Numbered from the stretch's first letter, positions 25,437-34,810 are shown. The stretch is DNA of 51,054 bases from Klebsiella pneumoniae (GCA_945906755.1 CAMDRJ010000003.1:1-51054), one strand, 5' to 3'. Translations and numbers: made by a program. Notes: generated by a model from the sequence alone, not told the origin.

Positions 25437-27122
25437 TCACGCCACCCATTCGCTGACTGGCGCCCGTGCGTCCTGCAACGGCTGCGTGATCACATCCACG
25501 AGCGTCGGCCCGCCGTACTCGGCAGCTTCTTTCAACACACTTCGCAATTTCATCGGATCGTCGACGCGCCAGCTCTTAATGCCAAACGCGGCGGCGACCT
25601 TGGCGTGATCAGTCGGTGAAAAATCGACCGAGTAGTAACGCCCGTCAAAGCCTGATTTTTGCCCGGCCTTGATCTAGCCATAGACAGAGTTAGATACCAC
25701 GACCATCATGACCGGCACCTTGTGACGAACGATGGTTTCCATCTCGCCGCAGGTGAAGCCGAAGCTGCCATCGCCCATAACGGCGACCGGTTTCGCGCTT
25801 GGCCGACCGAAGTACGCACCGACCGCCGCTGACATCGAGTAACCGAGCGCGCCATGCGCGCGATTGGAAAAGAACCAGCGGCCGGTGCGGCGAATTTCGT
25901 AATACGCCGAGAGATACGGGCAGGGTGTGCCGGGGTCGGCAACGACCACCGCGTCATCGGGCAATACCGCTTGCAGGTCGGCGACCAAGCGTTCCGGGCG
26001 GATCGGCGCATCACGACTCTCGGCCAGCGCTCGAAAGGCCGCGAATTTCTCCGCTTTCTTTGCGGCAACGAACGCGCGATCGAGCACTCGTGCGCGAGCA
26101 GGACGTGTATGGCGTTGTAATGCTTCATACAGGGCGATCAGCGTGAGCTTGGCATCGCCCACCATCGCGACGTCGGTCTGGTAGTTGGTTCCCGGCACCG
26201 CGGGGTCGGCATCCAGATGCACGATGCGTGCTTTGCCCGGCGTGGGGCTGCGCCAACGCTCGGTGGTGACTGATCCGGCGCGACAACCGATGAAGAACAC
26301 GCAATCTGCTGCATCGACGACATCGCGCGTGGGTCGCGTGCCGCCATTGGATCCAACCACGCCAACCCCAAGTGGATGCGTTTCCGGAATCGAGCCTTGT
26401 CCGCTGATCGTCGTGGCCACCGGACAGTCGAGCCATTCCGCAACCGCAAGCAGCGCTGCTTCCGCATTGGCGATCACCACGCCACCACCGCAAATGATGA
26501 GCGGGTTGGCGGCCATCGCAAGAAGCTTGGCCGCTTCCTTGATCGCCGCATCGTCAGCCGAAAAGCGGCGCGACGGATAGCTGCCAAGTGAAGCATCGGC
26601 CCATACCTCGCTCGCGACGACCGACTGTCGCTGCACATCAAACGGCAAGCCAAGATGGGCCGCGCCCGGGCGGTCACTGGTCATCGCGCTGAACGCCGTG
26701 CGGAACATGCGTGGGAGTTCGTCGGCACGCTGAATCACGGAGTTCCATTTGGTCAGCGGTCGAAACAGACCCTCCTGATCGAGCGCGGTCAGCGCGTATT
26801 TGCCGCGCGAGGTCGTTGAGATATCGGTGGTGATGGCAAGCACCGGGATCGATGATTCGTTGGCCTCCACCACACCCGGCAGGATGTAGGTTGCCCCGCC
26901 GCCCGATGGACCTTCGCAGACACCGACCTTTCCGGTGACGCGGGCGTAGCCATCGGCCATATACGCGGCGGATCGTTCATCGCGGGTCAGGATGTGTTGC
27001 ATGCCGTGATCGAGCCGATAGAGCGCATCGTAAAACGGCAGACTGGTATCGCCGCAGAGGCCGAAGATATGCTGCACGCCATGCGCTTGCAGCATGCGCA
27101 CGGTCGCTTCGCCACCCGTCAT
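25437..27122 (-). pseudogene. Acetolactate synthase-like TPP enzyme interrupted by an amber codon
   Basis: The reading frame gives a 561-codon TPP-dependent enzyme: the catalytic Glu region ILTRDERSAAYMADGYARVT, the central domain with ANPLIICGGGVV, and the TPP motif GDGSFGFTCGEMETI to VVVSN. Codon 483 (25674-25676) is TAG where the family has Trp (Y-G-W-I). After it the same frame continues IKAGQKSGFDGRYYSVDF and ends naturally at 25437 (PVSEWVA). One TGG to TAG change thus removes the last 78 residues. Start ATG 27122 is uncertain; a TTG nine codons upstream is possible. Divergent from the D-amino-acid dehydrogenase gene. Confidence 0.88.
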
Positions 27123-27288
27123 CGTTGCGGTATTCGTAGCGGATGCCAAGTGTTCCGGTCGGTCTTGCTTCACAGGGGCGGTTCCAGAGGGGCAGAACAA
27201 GGAGTTTCCCCCTTCCTGGGTTGCTTTCGCAAGCCAAAAGCGTTCAGTGTAGAGTGGGCTTCGCACCTCGCAGCCCCACAGTCACAAC

Positions 27289-28554
27289 ATGAATTCATCC
27301 GATCAGGCACCGATCGTTATTGTCGGTGCGGGCATCGTCGGCTTATGCAGCGCGGCTTATCTGCAACAGGATGGCCGTAAAGTCATGCTCATCGATGCGG
27401 CAGGCCCAGGCGAAGGGGCGAGCTTCGGCAATGCCGGCTGCCTGAATGCCTCCTCGGTCGTGCCGATGTCGATGCCCGGGACGATCAAGCAGGTGCCCGG
27501 CTGGTTGATGGATCCGCTTGGGCCGCTTGCAATTCGCTGGTCGTATCTGCCTAGCGTGTTGCCTTGGCTACTGCGGTTTTGGCGCGCCGGGTCGATCGAG
27601 AATGTGCAGCGGCAAGCCAAAGCGCTGCGACCGCTGCTGGTCGACTCGATTGCGAATTATCTGCCGCTCGCCAAAGAGGCCGGCGTTGATCACCTGATTC
27701 ATCGCATCGGCCATCTATTCGCCTATTCTTCTGAGGAAGGCTATCGCAAGGATGAGACGGCGATGGCCCTTCGTTCGGCCCATGGCTCGGCCGTCACCAC
27801 GCTATCGGGCGACGAATTGCATGAACTGGAACCGGACCTCGGACCGCAATTCGTGAAGGCCCGCATCATTCGCGAGAATGGTCATTGCTCGAATCCCCAT
27901 GCACTTGCGCAGGGGCTCGCCAGGATGATCGAGCAGCGGGGCGGCATGATTCTGCGCGAGCGGGTGACGAATTTCGAGTCCATTGGCCGCGATGTCACCG
28001 CTGTCATCACCGAGCGCGGACGACACCCGGCTTCGCAGGTCGTACTGGCTGCCGGGGCATGGTCCAAAGAAATGGCCAAGCAGCTTGGCGATCGCGTTCC
28101 GCTCGATACCGAACGCGGCTACCACATCATGATTCGCGATGCGGAATCCGGGCCCCGTATCCCCACGATGTGGGCGGAAGGCAAGACGATCGCCACGGCA
28201 ATGGATGGCGGGCTCCGGTTCGCCGGCACCGTCGAATTTGCAGGTTTGGATGCGGCGCCGAATTGGGAGCGCGCTACGATGCAGATGCGGCTGGGCCAGA
28301 AGATGTATCCGCAGCTGGCCTCTAACTATCCGGAAGAACGGTTGACCCGTTGGATGGGCTTTCGGCCAAGCATGCCTGATTCCATCCCGGTGATCGGGCG
28401 GGCCTCAGGCTTTCGTAATGCGTTGCATGCGTTCGGGCATGGCCATGTCGGCTTGTGCGCGGGTTCCACCACCGGACGCGTGGTCGCCGACCTTGTTGCG
28501 GGTCGAGCGCCGTGCATCCCGATCGACGCTTTCTCGCCAAAGCGCTTCGCGTGA
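27289..28554 (+). CDS. FAD-dependent D-amino acid dehydrogenase-like (DadA family) oxidoreductase
   Basis: A 421-residue flavoprotein of the DAO/DadA family. The N-terminal ADP-binding motif is IVIVGAGIVGLCSAAYL with LID at the second strand, followed by GEGASFGNAGCLNASSVVPM, a DadA landmark. Near the C-terminus are GFRPSMPDSIPVIGRA and FGHGHVGLCAGSTTGR. It probably oxidises a D-amino acid or other secondary amine to a keto acid at the membrane face. First of three co-directional genes with the VOC protein and a Bug receptor. Confidence 0.87.
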   Translation: MNSSDQAPIVIVGAGIVGLCSAAYLQQDGRKVMLIDAAGPGEGASFGNAGCLNASSVVPMSMPGTIKQVPGWLMDPLGPLAIRWSYLPSVLPWLLRFWRAGSIENVQRQAKALRPLLVDSIANYLPLAKEAGVDHLIHRIGHLFAYSSEEGYRKDETAMALRSAHGSAVTTLSGDELHELEPDLGPQFVKARIIRENGHCSNPHALAQGLARMIEQRGGMILRERVTNFESIGRDVTAVITERGRHPASQVVLAAGAWSKEMAKQLGDRVPLDTERGYHIMIRDAESGPRIPTMWAEGKTIATAMDGGLRFAGTVEFAGLDAAPNWERATMQMRLGQKMYPQLASNYPEERLTRWMGFRPSMPDSIPVIGRASGFRNALHAFGHGHVGLCAGSTTGRVVADLVAGRAPCIPIDAFSPKRFA

Positions 28555-28628
28555 AGGGGTTGCGTTGCAACCGGCGCGGCGCGGATGTATAAAACCCTGC
28601 CTGTCAATTGAATGGAGACGAAGCGGCT

Positions 28629-29543
28629 ATGGAAATAACCGGATTGGAAAGCATCGTGTACGGCGTCGAGGATATGGAAGCTTGCAAGCGGTTCAATGCC
28701 GACTTCGGATTGCAGCAGGTCGAAGCCAATAGCAAGGGCGCGATCTTCCAGACGGTAGAAGGCTCTACTGTGGTGTTGCGCGATATTCGCGATCCTTCAT
28801 TGCCGCCCGCGGTGACGCCCGGCCCGCAACTGCGGCAGGTGATCTGGGGCGCGACATCGAAAAAGGCGATCGAAGCAATCGGCGCCGAGCTCTCGAAGGA
28901 TCGCGAGGTGAAGCAGGGTGCTGATGGCATTCTGTGGTCCACCGATCCGATGGGTTTTGCGATTGGTTTTTGGGTGAAGCAGGTGAAGGATCTCGCGGAG
29001 GAGCCGCTTGCCACCAACGTTCCCGGCCGACCAGCACGGATTAACACGCGCTTTGCCTTCGCCGAGCGGCCCAAAGTGCTGCATCTAGGCCATGTGGTCT
29101 TCTACACGCCCAATCTTGAGGAAACCAGTGGGTTCTATCGCAACCGGCTTGGTTTTCGGCTCTCCGATACGTTTATAAATGGCGTCGGCTATTTCCTGCG
29201 CAGTGCGAAGAGCCACGATCACCACAATATTTTCATGCTCAATCGTGGTGACATGAAAGGGCTCAATCACGCCTCCTATCAGGTGCGCAACTTCGACGAT
29301 ATTGCCATCGCCGGCGAATATCTCGAAAAGAAAGGCTGGAAATCACTCACCGGCCCTGGCCGTCACCACATCGGTTCCAACTACTTCTGGTATTTCCACA
29401 GCCCTTGCGGTGGCGCGGTCGAGTACCACTCGGATATCGACTATCTCACCGACGACTGGGTGCCGCGCGAATGGGAATTCCGGCCAGATGTCGCGGCGGC
29501 CTGGGATCGTGGGCCGGGGTTTGCGGGGGAAGCGAAAAAATAG
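28629..29543 (+). CDS. Two-domain VOC-family protein (extradiol dioxygenase-like)
   Basis: A 304-residue protein with two glyoxalase/VOC modules. The C-terminal module keeps the metal ligands of type I extradiol dioxygenases: LHLGHVVFYTPN, GLNHASYQV and VEYHSDIDY. The N-terminal module (GLESIVYGVEDM) lacks them, as in catechol 2,3-dioxygenases. It may cleave a catechol-like ring. ATG 28629 has GGAGA at 28614-28618; a TTG at 28608 is an alternative. It lies 12 bp before the Bug gene. Confidence 0.85.
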   Translation: MEITGLESIVYGVEDMEACKRFNADFGLQQVEANSKGAIFQTVEGSTVVLRDIRDPSLPPAVTPGPQLRQVIWGATSKKAIEAIGAELSKDREVKQGADGILWSTDPMGFAIGFWVKQVKDLAEEPLATNVPGRPARINTRFAFAERPKVLHLGHVVFYTPNLEETSGFYRNRLGFRLSDTFINGVGYFLRSAKSHDHHNIFMLNRGDMKGLNHASYQVRNFDDIAIAGEYLEKKGWKSLTGPGRHHIGSNYFWYFHSPCGGAVEYHSDIDYLTDDWVPREWEFRPDVAAAWDRGPGFAGEAKK

Positions 29544-29555
29544 CTTTGCCTTCGC

Positions 29556-30512
29556 ATGCGATTTTCAAACGCTCTGGTTGCGATCGCGAGCCTCATCGCA
29601 TGGGGCACGGCGATCGCGCAGCCGTACCCCACCCGTCCGATCCGTTTCATTATCCCCACCGCGCCGGGCGGTGGGATCGATTTCATGGCGCGATTGGTCG
29701 GGCCGGTCGTGGGCGATGCGCTTGGCCAACCCGTCGTGCTCGACAATCGCGGCGGATTAGGCGGGCAGATCGGCGCAGGTGCGGTGGTCAAAGCGGCGCC
29801 GGACGGCTACACCGTTCTCATCAGCACCGATGCGCTCATCTCGCAAGTACCGGTGATGAAGCTGCCCTACGATCCGTTCAAGGATCTTGAGCCGGTCGCG
29901 CTGCTCTCGACGATTCCGTATGCCATCGTGGTGCATCCGGACGTCGCCAAAGACCTCGCTGAATTCGTTCAGTTCGCGCGTTCCAAGCCCAACGCAGCAA
30001 CGTACGGAACGCCCGGCATCGGTAGCCCGCAGCACATGATCGCGTTGATGTTCGGGTCGCTCACCAGCAGCACCTTGCTGCATATTCCCTACAAGGGTGC
30101 GGGCGAAATCGTGCCGGCGGTGATGGGTGGGCAAGTGCATTCGCTGTTTCAACCGCTGAGCGGCATGATGCCGAACATCAAGGCCGGTAAGCTGCGCGCG
30201 CTTGCGGTGACGGTGCCCAAACGCGTTGAGATCCTGCCCGATGTGCCCACCACGATGGAAGCGGGCTTTCCTGAACTCAACGTCTCGACCTGGTTCGCAG
30301 CATGGGTGCCGACGGGCACGCCGCGCGAGATCACGATGCGCCTACAAGACGAAATGATGAAGGCCGTGCAAACGCCTGCCGCGCGCGAGAAGCTGGCCCC
30401 GCTTGGTTTTCAAGCGGCGCCGGGGACGGGCGAGCAGTTGCGTGAGACGATGAAGCGCGATCTCGCGCGCTGGGCCAAGGTCGTCAAGGATTTCAATATT
30501 CGGTTGGAGTAG
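29556..30512 (+). CDS. Orphan Bug/TctC-family periplasmic receptor
   Basis: A 318-residue solute-binding protein: signal peptide cleaved near AIA-QPYP, the Bug motif IRFIIPTAPGGGIDFMARL, DNRGGLGG and APDGYTVL. No tctA or tctB lies nearby. It is presumed to bind the substrate of the preceding DadA-like and VOC enzymes and either feed a remote transporter or act as a sensor. Confidence 0.9.
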   Translation: MRFSNALVAIASLIAWGTAIAQPYPTRPIRFIIPTAPGGGIDFMARLVGPVVGDALGQPVVLDNRGGLGGQIGAGAVVKAAPDGYTVLISTDALISQVPVMKLPYDPFKDLEPVALLSTIPYAIVVHPDVAKDLAEFVQFARSKPNAATYGTPGIGSPQHMIALMFGSLTSSTLLHIPYKGAGEIVPAVMGGQVHSLFQPLSGMMPNIKAGKLRALAVTVPKRVEILPDVPTTMEAGFPELNVSTWFAAWVPTGTPREITMRLQDEMMKAVQTPAAREKLAPLGFQAAPGTGEQLRETMKRDLARWAKVVKDFNIRLE

Positions 30513-30522
30513 GCGTTCGTGG

Positions 30523-30723
30523 TCACGGCGATGACGCCTCATCCGCGATCGCAGGCAAGCGAGTGAGCAGTTGGTTTATTTTTGCGCCGGCTTGTTTCGC
30601 CAAGGCCGGATTTTGCAGCCACATCTGAATAAAAAACGCTCGCAATTGTTCTGATTGAGCCAAGCGGCTGAGCATCAAATGCTCTGGAATCTCAGCCCTT
30701 AGGGGCTGACTGTGATCAGGCAT
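30523..30723 (-). CDS. Small hypothetical protein, partner of the nucleotidyltransferase
   Basis: A 66-residue protein, not recognised. It is largely helical, with LMLSRLAQSEQLRAFFIQMW and a Pro-containing tail. Its start overlaps the upstream nucleotidyltransferase gene by 8 bp. This arrangement suggests a two-gene unit, possibly a toxin-antitoxin-like pair, but the protein matches no antitoxin family I know. Confidence 0.55.
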   Translation of the reverse strand: MPDHSQPLRAEIPEHLMLSRLAQSEQLRAFFIQMWLQNPALAKQAGAKINQLLTRLPAIADEASSP

Positions 30724-31216
30724 TGGGATCTTCTCCGCGTTTTATTTTTTCCAGCGCTATGATATCGAGCTGATCCTTAGGGCGGTTTGCAATTCGCTTC
30801 ATGAGGATCAGATCGTCGATGCAGGCTATCGGCACTTCGCGATCGAATAATTTTCCAATGACGGCATTCGCCAAAAGCCTCTCAAACGGAACATCGGGGC
30901 GCACCAGAATATCAACCGCACCGCCTCCTACGTCTCGGTCACGCAATGCAAACGCCAGCATGCCTTTTTCTCGATACCACGCGTCAATTTGACTCACATC
31001 TCTCAGGGAATCAATGGGTACGGGGATCACGGGCGCCAGGCCGAACTGGTTTGCAACATCGATAAAGCGAGAGAGATTCGCGTCATGCATTGCGAGTACT
31101 AGGTCAACATCGAACGTGGATCGCAAAAAACCATGTAACTGAACTGCCAATCCACCGACCAAAACATACTGCACGCGTTTGTCCGAAAGCGATCGCAGTA
31201 ATTCGGCAATCTTCAT
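30716..31216 (-). CDS. Nucleotidyltransferase-fold protein (AbiEii/MenT-like superfamily)
   Basis: A 166-residue protein with the minimal nucleotidyltransferase signature: VLVGGLAVQLHGFLRST (about residues 18-34) followed by DVDLVLA with the two catalytic Asp. The C-terminal part has DLILMKRIANRPKDQLDI, typical of the DUF-type NTases found in accessory regions and related to AbiEii toxins. ATG 31216 is preferred over a GTG seven codons upstream. It would transfer a nucleotide to RNA or protein (family inference). Base use is more AT-rich than in its neighbours. Confidence 0.78.
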   Translation of the reverse strand: MKIAELLRSLSDKRVQYVLVGGLAVQLHGFLRSTFDVDLVLAMHDANLSRFIDVANQFGLAPVIPVPIDSLRDVSQIDAWYREKGMLAFALRDRDVGGGAVDILVRPDVPFERLLANAVIGKLFDREVPIACIDDLILMKRIANRPKDQLDIIALEKIKRGEDPNA

Positions 31217-31419
31217 GTTTGTCTCACACTCAATCACTGCATCCGGAATCGATTGATTCTATTCCAATCAAATCCACGAAGCCGATCCAACGCGTTGCGG
31301 CAGCACGTCCATGCTATCCCGATCGAGTGCCTACCTTAGGGGAGGCGCCGATGACGTCATGGTGGATCTGCGCTACGATCGCGGGCTGTTGTAATCGAAT
31401 AACTATAGGAGACCTTCCA

Positions 31420-32628
31420 ATGCTTCAGCGCTTGTTCACGCTGGGTGCAGTGTTCGCACTCGCCGCCGCCTTACCCGCACTATCTGTGGCACAAGACAAA
31501 ATCAAGATTGGCATGGCCGTCTCGAAGACCGGCCAGAACACCCCGGGTGCCGCGGCCACCGTCTTGGGTAACTATCGCTTGTGGCTGAGCGAAGTGCAGG
31601 CCGCCGGTGGCATCATGATTAAGAGCAGCGGCAAGCGCGTACCGGTCGAGTTGGTCGAGTATGACGATCGCAGCCAGTCTGAGGAAGTGGTGCGGCTCAC
31701 CGAGCGGCTGATCAATGAAGACAAGGTCGATTTCATCTTGTCGCCCTGGGGCACCGCGTTCAATAGCGCTGTCGCACCGCTCCTGTCGCGTGCGGGCTTC
31801 CCGCATCTTGCCGTGACGTTTACGGTCGAAGATCCAGCGCGTTTCACGAAGCGCTTTCCGAACATGTTCGTGTTCACTGGCGCGAGCGGTGATTACGCCG
31901 AAGGCTTGGTGGAAGTCTTGAGTGCGATGCGCACGAAAGGCGAAATCGGCAACAACATTGCGATGGTGGGTGTCTCTGATCAGTTTGGTCTGGAATTGGC
32001 AAGCGCCGGCCGCAAGGCGTTTCAAAAGGCCGGATTCAAACTCGTGATGGACAAGAGCTATCCGTTCGGTTCGCAGGATCTTGCCGCCATCATCACCGAG
32101 GCTTCACGTGCCAATCCGGATACGTTCGTGGCGTTCAGCTATCCGCCTGACACCATGGGACTGACCGAGCAGGCCCGCAGCCTGAAGTTCAATCCCAAAG
32201 TGTTTTACGCCGGCGTGGCCACTGCATTTCCGGGGTATCGGCAGCGGTTCGGTGCCAACGTTGAAGGGATTTTCGGACCGGGCGGATGGAACGCCGCCTC
32301 GCCTGAAAGCAAAGCCTTTCTCGATCGCTACAAGAAGGCGAACAATGGTAGCGAGCCGGACCGTTGGGCAAGTCCGATTGTCTATGCAAGCTTGCAGATC
32401 TTGGAACAGGCGATCGAACGAGCCGGTACCGACAAGAAGGCGGTGATCAAGGAAATCGGCAGTGGTACGTTCAATACGATTCTTGGGCCCCGCAAACTTG
32501 AGAACCAGCAACTCCGTTCGCTTTATCTGGTCGCGCAGTGGCAAAGCGGCGAGTTTGCCGCGGTATGGCCCAAGGAAATGGCCGGAGCGGTCGCTTACAA
32601 ACCTATAAAGCCGGCGTGGCAGCAATAA
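31420..32628 (+). CDS. ABC transporter substrate-binding protein, Liv type, orphan
   Basis: A 402-residue periplasmic receptor with signal peptide (cleavage near SVA-QDK) and the peripla_BP_6 start IKIGMAVSKTG. ATG 31420 has TAGGAGA at 31406-31412, so the long upstream open frame is ignored. No permease or ATPase genes adjoin it. It may share the LivHMGF transporter at the start of the window. The following hairpin shows it is monocistronic. Confidence 0.9.
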   Translation: MLQRLFTLGAVFALAAALPALSVAQDKIKIGMAVSKTGQNTPGAAATVLGNYRLWLSEVQAAGGIMIKSSGKRVPVELVEYDDRSQSEEVVRLTERLINEDKVDFILSPWGTAFNSAVAPLLSRAGFPHLAVTFTVEDPARFTKRFPNMFVFTGASGDYAEGLVEVLSAMRTKGEIGNNIAMVGVSDQFGLELASAGRKAFQKAGFKLVMDKSYPFGSQDLAAIITEASRANPDTFVAFSYPPDTMGLTEQARSLKFNPKVFYAGVATAFPGYRQRFGANVEGIFGPGGWNAASPESKAFLDRYKKANNGSEPDRWASPIVYASLQILEQAIERAGTDKKAVIKEIGSGTFNTILGPRKLENQQLRSLYLVAQWQSGEFAAVWPKEMAGAVAYKPIKPAWQQ

Positions 32629-32662
32629 GGTAGCGCAAGCGGAGACCTACTTCGCAGAGACG

Positions 32663-32693
32663 AAAGAGCGGGTTGCCAAGCATCCCGCTCTTT
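32663..32693 (+). terminator. Rho-independent terminator after the orphan receptor gene
   Basis: A 10-bp stem AAAGAGCGGG/CCCGCTCTTT (32663-32672 with 32684-32693) has an 11-nt loop, and the 3' arm runs into TTTT. It stops transcription of the receptor gene 35 bp after its stop codon. Confidence 0.85.
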
Positions 32694-32735
32694 TCATTTG
32701 TCTGGCCGTCGAAATTCACCTCCTGATCGGACCGT

Positions 32736-33908
32736 ATGAAATTTTCGATTCACCTGAGCACGCGCATCAACGACAAACGCAATGAATTACCGCTGATCAA
32801 TTACATGACCGACTTGGCGCTCGAAGCTGACGCAAGCGGATTTGGCGGGATCTCGCTAACCGAGCATCACCTGCACGAGAATCAGGGCTACCAAAACTCG
32901 CTGTTGTTTGCATGTGCGCTCGCGCCGCGGCTGAAGCAGGCGGCGATCGTCCTCGCCACCGTGAACCCGGCGCTGCATCATCCGGTACGGCTGGTCGAGT
33001 CCTGCAATCTGATCGATCAGCTCAACGCCGGGCGCCTAGTAGTCGGTTTCGGTTCCGGATTCAACAACACCGACCTCGTCGCATTCGGGCGCGACCTTGA
33101 TGTGCGTTTGGATCTGTTCGAGCAGGGGATGCGCAGCGTTCTCGACATCTGGAAATACGACGGCAAGAGCGGGCCGCTCGAATTCGAAGTCGGACGTGAT
33201 CGCGGCAGGATCGAGGCGCCGGTGAACCCGTCGTCGTACCGCAAACCGCATCCGATCCTGGCGCGCGGAACGCTCAACGAGGCAGGGGCGGCCGATGCCG
33301 CCAAGCGGGGCTGGGCCATGCTCACCGCGGCGAAGACCCCGGAAGACGGCATGGGCTTTGCTGCATCAGCAAAGGCGCAGGGCCCGTACGTGGGAGGAGA
33401 CTTAGTCATCTTGGCAAACGTCCTCACGTACTCGAGCGCCGGTAACGATTATGACGAATCGTATGGCACCAGCCATGTACGCTTGCGAGGTGGCTTCCGT
33501 ATCAACAGAATGTTCGCAATCGAGGGTCAACTGCTCAGTGCGAATAGCGCAACCGAACGGGATCCTTTCGGCGACGATTTCAAGATGACAACCGGCCCGA
33601 TTGCTGGTTTGTATGGCCGTTTTGATTTGCCGATCGGCAGGAGCTCATCCTTTTATGTTCTGCTTGGTGTCACGTCGGTTTCGACCAAATATCAGCAAAG
33701 GACGCCCACGGTCGGACGCGAAGACTCCGATTCCAACACGGGCCTGAGTGGCGGTTTGGGTTTTGGTATTGGACTCACGGAAAAGCTGAAGTTGAACATT
33801 GACTACATGCTCTACCGTGTCGGGACCGCGTCCTATCCTTCCTACTTCACCCCTAAACCTGATCAAGCGGTTGGTGGCCTTGGTGTCGGCGTGTCGTACC
33901 AATTCTGA
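32736..33908 (+). CDS. Chimeric ORF: truncated luciferase-like enzyme fused to an outer-membrane beta-barrel
   Basis: A 390-codon frame with two unrelated halves. Residues 1 to about 204 are the N-terminal part of an LLM flavin oxidoreductase (ISLTEHHLHENQGYQNSLLF, NAGRLVVGFGSGFN, up to AAKTPED). From about residue 206 the sequence becomes an outer-membrane barrel: FAASAKA looks like the end of a signal peptide, QGPYVGGDLV opens the mature barrel, amphipathic strands follow, and the protein ends in Tyr-Gln-Phe, the C-terminal Phe used by the BAM machinery. Codon use also turns AT-richer near 33350. With no signal peptide at its real N-terminus the barrel should not be exported. Probably a deletion fusion. 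Confidence 0.82.
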   Translation: MKFSIHLSTRINDKRNELPLINYMTDLALEADASGFGGISLTEHHLHENQGYQNSLLFACALAPRLKQAAIVLATVNPALHHPVRLVESCNLIDQLNAGRLVVGFGSGFNNTDLVAFGRDLDVRLDLFEQGMRSVLDIWKYDGKSGPLEFEVGRDRGRIEAPVNPSSYRKPHPILARGTLNEAGAADAAKRGWAMLTAAKTPEDGMGFAASAKAQGPYVGGDLVILANVLTYSSAGNDYDESYGTSHVRLRGGFRINRMFAIEGQLLSANSATERDPFGDDFKMTTGPIAGLYGRFDLPIGRSSSFYVLLGVTSVSTKYQQRTPTVGREDSDSNTGLSGGLGFGIGLTEKLKLNIDYMLYRVGTASYPSYFTPKPDQAVGGLGVGVSYQF

Positions 33909-33968
33909 TTTCGTAAGCTGAAATAAGGCCCCGCAGCTGCGTATAAGCGGGCATTTGGACATTCCGCC

Positions 33969-33987
33969 GTACGTCGAATCGATGTAC
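33969..33987. promoter_or_regulatory. Inverted repeat overlapping the TacAT-type promoter
   Basis: GTACGTCGA and TCGATGTAC flank a central A with one mismatch per arm. The right arm overlaps TACAAT (33985-33990), a good -10 box 26 bp before the antitoxin ATG. This is a likely operator for autoregulation by the ribbon-helix-helix antitoxin. Confidence 0.55.
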
Positions 33988-34015
33988 AATCCTTCCCCCG
34001 ATGGAGGATTCTCGT

Positions 34016-34288
34016 ATGTCAACCAGCGCAACGCAGAAGGCAGCTGATTCTGCCCGGATCAATTTGCGCACCAGCGGCGAGGCGAAGGCCTTGATCGAGC
34101 GGGCCGCAGCCTACATGGGCACGACGGTATCGGCGTTCATGGTGCAGAACGCCTACGAGGCAGCCAAAAAAGTGGTGGCTGAACACGAGCTGCTCATGCT
34201 TACGCACCGCGATTTCGAAGCATTTGCCAGGGCCCTCGCGAAGCCATCCGCGCCGACCGCTGCGTTGAAGCGCCTTATGCGCGGATGA
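34016..34288 (+). CDS. DUF1778 (TacA-type) antitoxin
   Basis: A 90-residue ribbon-helix-helix antitoxin. The start ARINLRTSGEAKALIERAAAYMGTTVSAFM (in segments up to residue 45) is typical of DUF1778, and the C-terminal LTHRDFEAFARALAKP is the toxin-neutralising tail. GGAGGA (34003-34008) lies 7 bases before ATG 34016. It overlaps the acetyltransferase toxin gene by 4 bp. Confidence 0.9.
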   Translation: MSTSATQKAADSARINLRTSGEAKALIERAAAYMGTTVSAFMVQNAYEAAKKVVAEHELLMLTHRDFEAFARALAKPSAPTAALKRLMRG

Positions 34289-34773
34289 CGATTCGCGTTG
34301 TTCCGCTGGCATCAACGCATAGCCGTGACGATTTCGACTGCGGTGAGCCGGCGCTGAATGATTTCCTCCGCCGCTATGCCCGCCAACAGCAGGAACGAGA
34401 TTTCAGCTGGACTTATGTCGTCCTCGCCGACGATGCGAAGACCGTAACGGCGTTTGTTTTGGTCAGCGTCGGACAGGTTGACGCGGCATCGTTTCCGGAC
34501 CCGAGCAAATTGCCGCGTTACCCGGTGCCGGTGCTTCGCATCGGTCGATTGGCGGTCGGCCGGCGCGCACAGGGTAAAAAGCTCGGCCGGGACCTAATGC
34601 GATTCGCATTAGGCTTGTCGCTTGAATTGGCCGCACGGGTCGGTATTTACGCAGTCATCGTCGATGCCAAAAACGAAGCAGCGCGCGATTTCTACGAACG
34701 GCTCGGTTTCGCATCGTTTAAGGATGCCCCGTTTTCCATGTTTCTCCCGATTGCGACGTTGCGGCGCGCATGA
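34285..34773 (+). CDS. GNAT-family toxin (TacT-type acetyltransferase)
   Basis: A 162-residue GNAT protein. It shows the toxin-class N-terminus (DDFDCGEPALNDFLRRYA), the acetyl-CoA loop RLAVGRRAQGKKLGRDLMRFA and the DAKNEAARDFYERLGF ending. TacT enzymes acetylate aminoacyl-tRNA and block translation. It is coupled by ATGA to the DUF1778 antitoxin and appears intact. Confidence 0.9.
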   Translation: MTIRVVPLASTHSRDDFDCGEPALNDFLRRYARQQQERDFSWTYVVLADDAKTVTAFVLVSVGQVDAASFPDPSKLPRYPVPVLRIGRLAVGRRAQGKKLGRDLMRFALGLSLELAARVGIYAVIVDAKNEAARDFYERLGFASFKDAPFSMFLPIATLRRA

Positions 34774-34810
34774 ACGCGAGCTCGACGTCTCTGCACAAAA
34801 GGCGAACGCA

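Noticed and set aside
25674..25676. Amber codon as a site for pyrrolysine or programmed read-through
   Set aside because: The family has Trp here, a single-base change explains it, and no pyl genes or read-through context are visible.
34622..34810. N-terminal extension of the sulfatase into the toxin gene
   Set aside because: The extra residues are out-of-frame GNAT toxin sequence; ATG 34811 starts right before the conserved sulfatase N-terminus.
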